64,000 nt of DNA, from the NCBI GenBank assembly GCA_030765455.1, contig JAVCCM010000120.1, positions 1-64,000 on the forward strand, read 5' to 3'. The notes beneath the pieces were generated by a model. It had not been told where the DNA came from. It was given only the letters and a program-made list of their open reading frames with translations, and searched no databases. Shown in pieces: positions 20,901-26,258 of the stretch; within the stretch, counting starts at the first letter, position 1; every line of letters starts with the position of its first letter. The stretch comes from Candidatus Electryonea clarkiae. GTDB taxonomy: Bacteria; Electryoneota; Electryoneia; Electryoneales; Electryoneaceae. Made by a program: the position numbers and the translations under genes.

Positions 20901-20941
20901 CCCAGAATAATCAGGGATATATATATGTAATTTAGCTTCAT
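8972..20941 (-). CDS. giant T9SS-secreted protein, 3989 aa, about 32 FN3-like repeats
   Basis: The signal peptide (MKLNYIYISLIILGCCLSSALSAQ) is followed at residues 45-255 by a nidogen-like beta-sandwich (YNWQDILAIG, WISTNGNVHFG, IAPLWDDLNP, FIVQWNAVRRF, NSVDGNLSSCTVGIEN). About 32 repeats of some 95 residues follow, each with PPxxFxLxxPxD, then LxWxxxxDPDPGDxxxY, VYVSTD and YWWTVKAxDTNTxGTWAD. They look like fibronectin-III-type sandwiches, and the acidic DPDPGD turn may bind Ca2+ (inference). A second nidogen-like domain (about 605-800) sits inside repeat 4. Residues 3900-3989 form the Por sorting tail (YPNPFNSMI, EIFDILGRRI, AAGIYFTRV, KIVLVK). Repeats 25, 28 and 30 carry extra segments in one loop; that in repeat 30 is a translated palindromic repeat. 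Probably a long surface fibre or adhesin. The frame is open throughout. Confidence 0.9.
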   Translation of the reverse strand: MKLNYIYISLIILGCCLSSALSAQEGVMTHERFTLRTSPAKGDNRWDGGGAGPDELDDAGGPDELGYIWRDSNEDEGPEYNWQDILAIGVRSDISDDDDATIFITLPWVFNYYGTAYTNVWISTNGNVHFGDTERDSGNSPIPNDLGPPAIIAPLWDDLNPATGGTIYYHGNENRFIVQWNAVRRFNDIVSRLTFQLILYPDDRILFQYNSVDGNLSSCTVGIENQEETVGLQVVYNTNYLENDLAVEFYPPPSAFSLASPDSLEVSPIADVLLTWFQSFDPDPHDSIDYSIFVSTDPDNLGDPIATNMDHEDTTHLFTGDDDSTYYWTIHAMDNTSNIGTWADQVWPFDIYIPEPPTTFDLLEPMDATLIGTLTPTMIWEAAPDPDPGDTITYTIYYSIDDANFNNPDSVTGVEETTYEFPEGVIPDDETIYWYVRAEDSFGNSVLSSRNPFDNFAFSFESFRPDPPLPFSLLSPQDRSFTFDGDTTLVWESTSDDDPGDGIVGYHVWWSTDPDFGFDVDSAFVADTTFELVALEHAQSYWWKVRAQDNNTEGTWSDETWRVHAFFPVAPGQFNLVYAEDDTLIHEDFIGLAWTEPEDPNLDNGLQVHGPDNFGYYWISSNEPGGAEYDWVEISGTGTRSTTSDNANSTETVDLPWQFSYYGNQYNSVTISSNGNIHFGTPNSDFTNSNIPAFDGPAAMIAPFWDALQPNLQGDIYYRDAGDQFIVQWDGVRRFGDPTSVYTFEVILHEEGFIVFQYNSLTGTLNSCTAGIENHNENDGLQVIFDEEYLDNELSISFFPQTILYTVAWADNPFFNNALTENTLDTTFILSGLDGQGLPDDQRTYWQIVATNVFQQNTVATPFQGRSFTVYIYDPPNDFNLLLPADEAVSSVEDVTLTWAEAIDPDPGDEVTYDVYVSTNEGNLGNAIATGLTVRNYTFAGEDDTEYWWTIKANDTNTNGTWASSTNSFLIYTPEPPDDFNLTAPDSGSVSASSSVTLSWNAPTDPDPDDIITYEVYVSTDQGDLGLPVASDVTSTNYIFDASDDTQYWWRILAVDSFDSSKWSDDLWSFSVYVADPPNSFDLASPADESIMTDSDVTLAWRPADDPDPGDNIVYSVYVSTDEGDLGTPVVTGLTDTTYTYTGSDDTQYWWTVRAVDTNSPSGTLANQTWSFSIAVPDPPDPFDLVFPADGSEESSTEVNLSWQTATDPDPGDNVTYEIYVSTDSGDMGEPVASDVTSTNYTFNGIDNTEYWWTIKAIDTNTNGTWASETFSFEINVANSPNPFSLLTPADSSVFEITNVTLTWESTTDDDPDDIITFDVYISTDELDLGNAIATGLTGTSYDFTGSDNNIYFWRIRALDLNTPGTWSTEQWSFAIDIPQPPSSFGLLLPDDGSSPVGTDVVLTWEASIDPDPTDTLTYDLYVSTDQGNLGNPVATNLTDTTYTFDGTDDTQYWWTVKAVDRNTTGTFADETWDFTLFIPEPPNSFNLSSPADSFISTSTNVTLSWEDASDPDPGDDVSYEIYVTTDSDNLGSPVAEDITGTSITFNGLDNTEYWWTIRAVDQFDSSTWADETRMFTIIVPDPPGSFNLTSVADNATSTTLQVNLEWEPAVETDLGDSVVYDVYVSTDIGDLGNPVAQDLTDTTYTFIGTDDTQYWWTVKAIDTNTSGTFADETWSFRIAVPEPPNSFSLLEPADSFISVDYDVLLIWQPSIDPDPGDNVTFDIYVSTDQDNPGNPVATGVTNTNYTFTGLDDTEYFWSVKAIDGNTNGTWADEQWSFELDVSDPPGAFSLTAPDNGTISEVSVMLLSWEESIDPDDGELVSYDVYVSTDPDDLGSPVAVSLTSTNYLYSGNDDTQYFWSIKAKDPWLLETWADETWNWSIAIPEEPDTFSLTSPPHNTVLDQSSVVLTWVAPVDPDPGDEISYDVYVSTDSLNFGDPVVTGVSFNTYTFAGEDDSQYWWTVKAIDTNTDGTLANDTLSFILYIPETPGSFDLAAPADGFISSTNGVSLTWNSTTDPDPGDSIRYSVYVSEDELVLGDPVAENLSDTTYTFVGRDDTEYFWNVRAVDTNTGGTLANTTWSFSIAIPELPTDFTLASPDSSDTMTVSTDITLSWMRSFDFDPDDTLTYEVYISTDQDDLSIPVATGIADSSYTFNGSDDTVYWWRIKAVDTNTEGTWSNGHYSFRIQVPESPDSFNLISPVADYISFSADVVLTWELTTDSDPGDDVVFDLYVSTDPDDLGNPIATGLTDTSYTFSGSDNTHYYWTVKAIDDNTNGIWADESRDFTIIIPEPPSSFALVSPINGTVSGTEQVTLSWGTSTDPDPGDAVTYNIYISNDAAQLDTPLVTGISSNSFIYNGNDNDPLFYWTIKAVDLNSGGTWADDTLSFSIYIAEPPSAFDLLTPADSSTIAASPFTLTWEQSNDPDPDDAVTYTLEYSLTNDFLSPATITGLATESYSITNALDDTTLFWRVHAEDNNTNGTWSGPDAYWMLNIAIEEPPNSFSLESPNNGGYSNLNGSVDLRWENNGDPDQGQSVTYWVHVSETSEFTSEVILGPYDEGEFPTLFEFWMEDDHSYYWKVMAEDAALDTSIRSSEIWRFYIHVPQMPIAFGLSQPTDNDTSFDGSVSFEWENSGDPDPMQEVTYTLHVTEDINFAQNHVYGPFSEDEFITLDEGWMVDDHRYWWTVWAHDEEYTDSLLSDDIRTFLIYIPENPQTFELVSPVDSEQLESLTPALTWRSTSDPDPNDSLSYTLEWSLDSAFSNSTFITDLTDTSYTFAEEVLNDDVTIYWHVKAVDQNTGGTWSGPDTSWSFSIAIQDPPNPFGLISPVNNDTSFDGSMTFHWQRAGDPDPDQSVEYTIHIAEDNNFTNNHIFGPYSSGELMPVISDQVWMVDDSLYWWKMFALDEITDDSVESNQSRIFQIYIPQPPLIFSKTSPIDNAIVNSYSPTLVWESTIDPDPDDTITYDLEWSFYENLHRSITVTGLADTFYIFEEEVMLGELDDLGGELDDLLPDDVRIFWRIHANDSNSDGVYAGPQEVWSFSVSVPDPPNAFELMMPEDEAVEDDSLVTLAWNHSIDPDTGSALLYDVYVSRGGEPFRLKARNFPDTTYIFNANRDDEDWAWTVRVHDETGYYTMSQDTFAFSTYFPEIPARFSPLTPLRGAIVDQRIAHLTWEEAFDPDPEDVVTYFIEIIQVEDSVMYITEHLANPEYYFEIPADDREYRWRVQARDSNTNGRWISANWNFTARIPDPPEQFDLASPVNAALLDSINPVLTWHPSGDPDPGDLITYSLIWSINDPDFDSPDSVTGIVDTFYAFTLDEIFTGAGSQNKTGKRPEESKISGHLLNQITENSNSTKSKSEIGFNKPEPNNPNSNSLDELPYDAVVYWYVRAVDTNTDGVLSSENPVEGDARRFMIYVEDEPSAFNLISPPEYGIIDTSEVLLTWESSTDPDQGDEITYDLYIATGPRNLFDPYETGLTDTFYTFTGNDDITYYWFVTASDPQENEVFSDEDWQFTIRIAENPLPFKLAGPSNDTLLITDQPVLRWGKASDPDPDDALTYTLYWSENRWFTPNYPVSGLIDTFFVWSGEAPALQTGSKPGMRGTVIPAKAGIHKESSIVPLNILDSRLRGNDTSISGSELDDNENITRIFWKIKAVDTNTDGMFASGGDAWSFSMYSYEAPRAFELIFPGSSDTIGESNITFTWQSAHDEISRDSVEYLFEISTDPGFINSVAQITGSDTTTEISDLLDNQYYWWRVKATDTFDRVTNSENVFVFQTYMPDPPTSFNMIEPVDSLRIPWQIPHRNMFSWQVSDDPDPADDSVTYNVHFEVSINDSTIEVLDYDSLTSTLHWINIPDSLELTMWMRAIKVAWQVDAVSNGDTISSDSTRIFWLERPDIESPWENTIPEKFEIAGIYPNPFNSMITIVVALPEAVLINVEIFDILGRRITKFQPPTLEAGYHRIPWKAGNLAAGIYFTRVSTEQKTAAIRKIVLVK
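10060..10145. repeat. REP-like inverted pair inserted in the giant coding sequence
   Basis: Two perfect 27-base arms (10060-10086 and 10119-10145; core GTCATTCCCGCGAAGG) face each other around a 32-base spacer. Each arm itself contains the palindrome TTCCCGC/GCGGGAA. On the coding strand they are translated in frame as VIPAKAGIH ... LDSRLRGND, giant-protein residues about 3600-3628. The same 27 bases recur at 63974-64000, outside any gene, so this is a dispersed element. As RNA it can form a stem-loop of about 27 bp inside the mRNA. Confidence 0.9.
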
Positions 20942-21569
20942 GATGTCTTTAGGTACCGTCTCCGATCATGCCGACTTTGCTCTTCAGCACGGAAAAGGTT
21001 GCCAAAAAGCGTGAATGTTTTGCCGTAATAATTTGACTGCAAGACAATTGCATAATGTGTTTTTATCAAAATTCTATTGATTGAAAGTTTAGACGACCAT
21101 AGCAGGAGATTCACTTAAACTCCTGTTATTATTTATTATCGTCATAATCAGCAAAATTATTAAATTATAATTGATTATCAATTCTCTACTATAAAATACC
21201 CTATAATGACCATACTATTCCAAACGATTATGAAGTTCTTTGCAAAAACTTCGCCCAATTCTGTAACAATGATCCCTCTACTGCTTTAAATTCATGGAAA
21301 TTTGGGATGCGACTCCGAGAGTCAGCAAGCAGTGAATATTATCGCTGCCATTACTATTTATCGAAGGATAAATGATTATTTGGCAATAGATATCTTTTGT
21401 TGAAAGGGATTTAGTTGCGTCTTCTTTCTGTTTAGAGATTATTTCCATACGATAGAGATACGAGTCAATTATGATGCTCTAATATTGGAAGAGCAAGTTG
21501 TTTTCCTAAAACAATCCTAACAATTTATTCTAAATTCAAGGATTACCGAAGAATCATCCGGAGATATTA
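20942..21569. other. 628-base divergent promoter region
   Basis: This AT-rich gap separates the giant gene (minus) from phoB (plus), so both promoters should lie here. No gene-length open frame with recognisable similarity was found. The only ordered signal I can support is the set of CTAAnA repeats at 21506-21538 near phoB. No terminator-like hairpin with a T run stands out. Confidence 0.5.
21506..21538 (+). promoter_or_regulatory. putative Pho box upstream of phoB
   Basis: Direct repeats CTAAAACAAT (21506), CTAACAATT (21517) and CTAAATT (21530) are spaced 11 and 13 bases and end about 35 bases before the phoB ATG. PhoB-family regulators bind 11-bp direct repeats, and a near-identical trio lies upstream of pstS (26193, 26204, 26218). 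Two independent matches at phosphate genes support the call. The AT-rich sequence weakens it. Confidence 0.5.
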
Positions 21570-22263
21570 ATGGCTTTATCACAACTTGTTGTAGTGGTTG
21601 AAGATGATGAAAGTATTATTGAGCTTCTTGAATACAATCTGTTACGAGAGGGGTTTCGGGTTGAATGTGTACGAACCGGTGAAGAGGCATTGAGTTCAAT
21701 AAAGAATCTACAGCCTGACCTTGTTCTTCTTGACTTGATGCTGCCGGGAATGAACGGGCTCGCGGTGTGCAACAATCTGAAAAAGCATAATGCTACCGAG
21801 AATATCCCAATCATTATGGTTACTGCAATGGATGATGAAGCAGATATTATTAAGGGCTTGGAGCTTGGAGCAGATGATTATATTACTAAACCTTTCAGTA
21901 TTAAAGTCCTTATAGCACGGGTTCGCGCTTTGCTTCGGCGATCTGAGGAATCTTTGATAGGAGAACATGACATACTCTCAATCGAAGAAATCTTGATCCA
22001 TCCGGGGAAAAGGCAGGTGATGGTTAATGAAATGCAGATATTTTTTAACAAAAACAGAGTTTGGATTATTACATTTTCTTGCACGTCGTCCAGGTTGGGT
22101 GTTTACCCGTTATCAAATTGTGGATGCTGTTCACGATGAAAATTACCAGATCACTGATCGCGCAGTGGATGTTCAGATCGTCGGTTTGCGAAAAAAGCTC
22201 GGACAATATGGTAATTACATAGAAACAGTGCGTGGTGTTGGTTATCGGTTTAAGGAGTATTAA
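21570..22263 (+). CDS. phoB: PhoB-type response regulator, reading frame interrupted by one base
   Basis: This is a phosphate-regulon transcription factor. Receiver domain: acidic pair Asp12/Asp13, phosphoacceptor Asp55 in LVLLDLMLPG, and TKPF for the conserved Lys. The winged-helix output domain continues in another frame: LTKTEFGLLHFLARRPGWVFTR, DRAVDVQIVGLRKKLG, ETVRGVGYRF. The switch falls at a T6 run (22041-22046). Removing one T restores a single frame of about 231 codons, the normal PhoB length. As given, the first frame ends at 22139, about 35 residues past the shift. Causes could be an assembly error in a homopolymer, a real mutation, or slippage. It overlaps phoR by one base (TAATG) and has a putative Pho box upstream. 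Confidence 0.85.
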
Positions 22264-24038
22264 TGAAGCAGAAGAGTTTATTCAACAGAATAGTGATTCC
22301 GTACCTGGTTCTTATAATGTTATCCCTCGTGATAACATCCGTGATTGCATCCTATGCATTTCGTACTTTTTATATCAATCAGCTTGTCGATGATCTTGAA
22401 GCCCAGGCGAATCTTATTCTCCTCCTGTTGCCTGATACACTCTCTGAGAATTCAGCAAGTTTTTTCCAGCTCGACGGCAATCCTCAATCAGTAAGGGTTT
22501 CAGTGGTTCTTCCCGGCGGGAAAGTAATCTTCGATTCTGAAGAAAACCCTGTTAAGATGGATAACCATGCAGACCGTCCTGAAATCATAGAAGCGTTACT
22601 GGGAAAACGAGGTCATTCAACCCGATATAGCCATACGTTACGACACTCAATGTTGTATGTGGCAATTCCAGCTGTCAAGAACAATAAGATGGCAGGAGTA
22701 GTGCGTGTATCTATGACAATCACAGCGATTGATAATAATTTGAAAAAATTGAATATCCGTGTCGCATTCATTGGCGCAATAGTACTAATACTCGCATTTC
22801 TTACAAGCCTTGTGATCGCCCAAAAAATATCGAGTCCATTAAAGTTGATGCAAAAGGGAGCAGAAAAATTCGCTGAGGGTAAATTAGGGGCGAGAGTTCC
22901 TGAATCGGATACCAAAGAACTGACGGCTCTTGCAAGGGCATTAAATAAAATGGCTGCCGAACTCGATGACAGGATGAAAACCATTGAACGTCATCGAGTA
23001 GAGAACGAGACAATTCTTGCTGCTATGGTCGAAGGTATTATTGCTATTGATCCCGGCGAGCACATCATTATGCTTAATCGCTCAGCAGGAAAACTGTTGA
23101 ACATTGATGAGAAAGCTGCTATCGGCAAAACTATGCAGGAAGCTCTAAGAAATGCACAACTACTGCAATTTGCCAGGCAGGTACTCGATAGTAAAGAAAC
23201 CTCAATAGAAGATGAAATTACAATATATCAGGAAGAAGAGATAATACTGCTGGCAAACGGTGCGCACCTTGATTGGGAGACGGAAACAAAGCCAGGCGCG
23301 GTGATTGTATTAAATGATGTAACGAGGGTAAGGCAGCTCGAGCAGACCAGGCGGGATTTTGTGATAAATGCATCACATGAGTTGAAAACTCCGATAACAG
23401 CGATCAAGGGTTTCGTTGAAACTCTGCTGGATGGAACGGCACACAAACCTGAAGATATTGAACGAATACTTGGAATTGTTGCACGTCAGGCGGATTATTT
23501 GTCTGCAATCGCCTCTGATTTATTGAGTCTCGCGCGTCTCGAATCAGATGACAAGACCGCATGGTTGGCTTTCGAAGATAAAAATGTCTGTGATATTCTG
23601 GAAGAGGTAGTTGGAATTTACCACCCCGTTGCTGAGAAAGCCGGACAGAAAATTTCCCTGGATTGTTCCGGAGATATTCATGCAACACTGAATTCGATAC
23701 TGATGGAGCAGGCAATCATGAACCTTGTCGAGAACGTAATAAAACACTGCCCTGAAGGAACTCAAATAAGTATTAAGGGAAGAATAGACTCAGAGACAGT
23801 TTATATTTCTGTTCAAGATAACGGTCAGGGCATATCATCTGAGAATATACCAAGAATATTCGAACGATTCTACCGGATTGACAAGTCACGTTCACGTTCA
23901 TTAGGTGGAACCGGTCTTGGATTAGCGATTGTCAAGCATATTGCATTGGTTCATAACGGACAAATCAATGTTGAAAGCTCCCGAGCAAAAGGCAGCACTT
24001 TTACAATTTCTTTTCCTCGAAAAACGGATGATTCTTGA
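22263..24038 (+). CDS. phoR: PhoR-type sensor histidine kinase
   Basis: The 591-residue membrane kinase is the partner of PhoB. TM1 is at about 10-32, a periplasmic part at about 35-165, TM2 at 167-187, HAMP at 187-240, and PAS at 245-355 (AAMVEGIIAIDPGEHIIMLN). HisKA has His372 in NASHELKTPITAIKG. The HATPase domain runs from about 475 to the end (NLVENVIKH, DNGQGI, RSLGGTGLGLAIVKH). The large periplasmic loop is unlike the short one of E. coli PhoR and resembles the form common in other phyla. Its start shares a base with the phoB stop, so the two are one operon. It converges on fic, with a palindrome between the two stop codons. Confidence 0.9.
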   Translation: MKQKSLFNRIVIPYLVLIMLSLVITSVIASYAFRTFYINQLVDDLEAQANLILLLLPDTLSENSASFFQLDGNPQSVRVSVVLPGGKVIFDSEENPVKMDNHADRPEIIEALLGKRGHSTRYSHTLRHSMLYVAIPAVKNNKMAGVVRVSMTITAIDNNLKKLNIRVAFIGAIVLILAFLTSLVIAQKISSPLKLMQKGAEKFAEGKLGARVPESDTKELTALARALNKMAAELDDRMKTIERHRVENETILAAMVEGIIAIDPGEHIIMLNRSAGKLLNIDEKAAIGKTMQEALRNAQLLQFARQVLDSKETSIEDEITIYQEEEIILLANGAHLDWETETKPGAVIVLNDVTRVRQLEQTRRDFVINASHELKTPITAIKGFVETLLDGTAHKPEDIERILGIVARQADYLSAIASDLLSLARLESDDKTAWLAFEDKNVCDILEEVVGIYHPVAEKAGQKISLDCSGDIHATLNSILMEQAIMNLVENVIKHCPEGTQISIKGRIDSETVYISVQDNGQGISSENIPRIFERFYRIDKSRSRSLGGTGLGLAIVKHIALVHNGQINVESSRAKGSTFTISFPRKTDDS

Positions 24039-24040
24039 AT

Positions 24041-24064
24041 CCTTTGATCAAGTTTGATCAAAGG
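24041..24064. terminator. palindrome between convergent phoR and fic
   Basis: A perfect 11-bp inverted repeat (CCTTTGATCAA with its complement, 2-base centre) covers the stop codon of fic and lies just after that of phoR. No long T run follows on either strand, so it may act as a weak bidirectional terminator or only protect 3' ends. Confidence 0.45.
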
Positions 24065-25565
24065 TGGAATGAATCACATGTTCCATCATTACAAGCTCAT
24101 CATCAGATAAAAAGTCGAAATGGCTCAGCCGTTTTTTTGCAGATAGCTTGCTATTATTTTGCACACAGAGCCTAATGAACAGGTCGATCTTATGATCAGG
24201 CATATCGATAATCTCCTGAAGCGCCATTTTCGTTTCATCATATTTGTCGAGGAACTCTAATTCATTGACAAGTTCAGTATCTATGGCTTGTTCAATGAAC
24301 CAGCAGAGAGCTTCTGCCTGGGGAGTCATATCGATAAAGCGATACCATTGGACAGAATCGTTATGCACAATCATCTTGCCTACTTCATCGAGCGAGTAGT
24401 CAACCAGGGAGATAATGTCCCTGGAGAACTTCTCAAGAGATGTGTCATACTCATGAAGGTTATTCAGCATTGAAGCTGATATCGGCAGCATAATCTCCGG
24501 GTTTGTGAAGCCTTGCCGGGCTAAGATATTATGTATCAGGAAACGATGAATTCTTCCATTCCCATCCTCGAATGGGTGTAGAAACACAAATCCATAAGCA
24601 ATAGCAGCCGCATGTATTACCGGTGAAATCCCGCCATTTTCCATACGTTCATGGGCTGTGACAAGCCCTTCCATGAGCGCTGCAATATCATCAGGCTTTG
24701 GGCATACATAGTGAATCATTTCATTCTGCCATGTAACCGTCTCGCCGACATAGTTCTGCGATGTTCGATAATCGGATTCACGAAACCGTGGATCGACAAT
24801 GCGATTTTGAAGTTCAATAAACCGGCTTTTGTTACAGAAATCCTCTTTTTCTGCCAGGTGAAGCAGCGCTACGAATCGTTCCGTACGACTCGAACTGGGT
24901 TTAACCTGTTCTATCTCAAATGAAGATTTTGTCTCTTTCGTGTAGAGGTAACTCAACGCTCGTTTCAATTGTTGCATTGAATAATCTGATATTACCTGCT
25001 GAACTCGTTTGGGAAGGTCAGCCTTTTCAAATCGATCAAGTCTTTCCGTTCGGCGAATAATCGGGCAAAAAGCACGGTCACCTAACAAGTTATCATTGAC
25101 ACAATAACGTTGGATTTTGTGAGTAGGATTAATAGTATAGTAATGGTTTGGATCGAGGACATCGACATACTTGAGCTTCTTCAAATCGTCAATAGGCAGT
25201 ATATTCTCCGTGAGCAACTCATACAAGAACCAAACCCGTCTCGCGTACATTCCTGTCGGTTTTGACTTGATATAATCCAGAACCTCCGTTTCTGTAACTG
25301 TCTTAAATAGAGCTGATAGTATCTCAAGATTCACGCCGTCGTATTTAAGTGCAAATTCCAGGTGATCACCGAAGTTTTCCCCAGGCCAATATTTAGATGG
25401 ATAGACCTCTTCAACTACTCCGCCAGTCGTGTTGATCCGGTGAGTTCCGCTGGCTGCCACCATGGAGCTGTGCCAGTTCGGAATAACATCAAGCTCGTAC
25501 CGGCTGATTAATTCTGCGTAACCAACAGGCTTGAGATTCGAGTTTTCACTGCTATTTTCAAACAT
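24048..25565 (-). CDS. Fic-domain protein (probable AMP transferase)
   Basis: About 505 residues from the ATG at 25565, preceded by AGAGGA; a TTG start at 25616 would add 17 residues. The complete Fic motif HPFEDGNGRIHR (residues 330-341) contains the catalytic His and the phosphate-binding GNGR. Such enzymes move AMP, or sometimes another phosphate-containing group, onto a hydroxyl of a target protein. SFEIEQ (about 215-220) may be a degenerate form of the inhibitory helix motif (S/T)xxxE(G/N), with Gln in the last place. The N- and C-terminal parts are unassigned. No antitoxin-like partner lies beside it. It sits alone and convergent inside the phosphate regulon, with an array of 50-bp repeats upstream. 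Targets unknown. Confidence 0.88.
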   Translation of the reverse strand: MFENSSENSNLKPVGYAELISRYELDVIPNWHSSMVAASGTHRINTTGGVVEEVYPSKYWPGENFGDHLEFALKYDGVNLEILSALFKTVTETEVLDYIKSKPTGMYARRVWFLYELLTENILPIDDLKKLKYVDVLDPNHYYTINPTHKIQRYCVNDNLLGDRAFCPIIRRTERLDRFEKADLPKRVQQVISDYSMQQLKRALSYLYTKETKSSFEIEQVKPSSSRTERFVALLHLAEKEDFCNKSRFIELQNRIVDPRFRESDYRTSQNYVGETVTWQNEMIHYVCPKPDDIAALMEGLVTAHERMENGGISPVIHAAAIAYGFVFLHPFEDGNGRIHRFLIHNILARQGFTNPEIMLPISASMLNNLHEYDTSLEKFSRDIISLVDYSLDEVGKMIVHNDSVQWYRFIDMTPQAEALCWFIEQAIDTELVNELEFLDKYDETKMALQEIIDMPDHKIDLFIRLCVQNNSKLSAKKRLSHFDFLSDDELVMMEHVIHSTFDQT

Positions 25566-25621
25566 GGCGTCCTCTGGAAAATGGTTACTTTTGAGTATTA
25601 TTTCTATCTTTTGCAAAAATC

Positions 25622-25969
25622 AAGAAAACCATTTCGGCGCAAGAATATTATTTGCAAAATACAATGTTTCGAGAAAAACGATTGCAGCACGAGAATTATA
25701 ATTGCAAAACGTAAGTTTTCGAGAAAAATGATTGCTGTTGCAGACTTTAATTATTTTTTTAAGAAAAATCAACTAAAAATGATTGTGTTAAAAGATTTTT
25801 TTGTATAACACAAATTATTGAGAATAGCGATTTCGGCGCAAGATTTTTGATTGCAAATTAGAAGTTTTCGAGAATAACGCCTGTGCTGCGAGAATTCTAT
25901 TTGCAAAACACAAGTTTATGAGAAAAACGATTACTTGGCTCCTCGAAATTGCTGAATTATTCCACTTAG
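25622..25969. repeat. array of about seven degenerate 50-bp tandem repeats
   Basis: Units begin at 25622, 25671, 25721, 25771, 25820, 25870 and 25920, a constant 49-50-base period. The best-kept units (2, 5, 6) start GAGAAAAACGATT or close to it, have a middle such as CGGCGCAAGAAT, and end near TTTGCAAAACACAAG. Units 3 and 4 are the most diverged, and only the first 14 bases of unit 7 match. Whole units repeat with no unique spacers, so this is not CRISPR. The period is not a multiple of three, so it does not encode a protein repeat. It covers the region upstream of fic (minus) and ends about 225 bases before the pstS Pho box. I see nothing else in 25970-26192. Confidence 0.8.
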
Positions 25970-26192
25970 GTTAAAGTGAAGAATCTCGATCTTTAATTTA
26001 CAATTTTCTCAAATGAAAATGGCGTAGGCTCAGGTATCCAAACTGGGCGATTTTTGGATTGTTTGTAACTTATCTATTAGTATCACCGCAAAGCCTGGTT
26101 CGGAGAACTGTGCCTATATCTCTAAATCGCAAAACTCAATAATATAAAAACCTTATTTCGCGAGAGAGTCAGTGGAGTCCCCTGCTCACTTC

Positions 26193-26240
26193 CTAACATT
26201 ACGCTAACAATTCCCCTCTAACATTGCCGTGAAATACAAG
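26193..26240 (+). promoter_or_regulatory. putative Pho box and promoter of pstS
   Basis: CTAACATT (26193), CTAACAAT (26204) and CTAACATT (26218) form a direct-repeat trio with 11- and 14-base spacing. They are followed by an AT-rich AAATACAAG (about 26232-26240) at the right distance for a -10 element. This matches the repeat set upstream of phoB. PhoB activation of pstS under phosphate limitation is the expected role. Confidence 0.55.
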
Positions 26241-26258
26241 TAAAACAGAGAGGAATAA

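Noticed and set aside
21033-21056. Promoter with TTGACT and CATAAT boxes in the giant gene/phoB gap
   Set aside because: The spacing between the two boxes is 12 bases, too short for a sigma-70-type promoter.
25622-25969. CRISPR array
   Set aside because: The full 50-base unit repeats; there are no unique spacers of constant length, and no cas genes are in the window.
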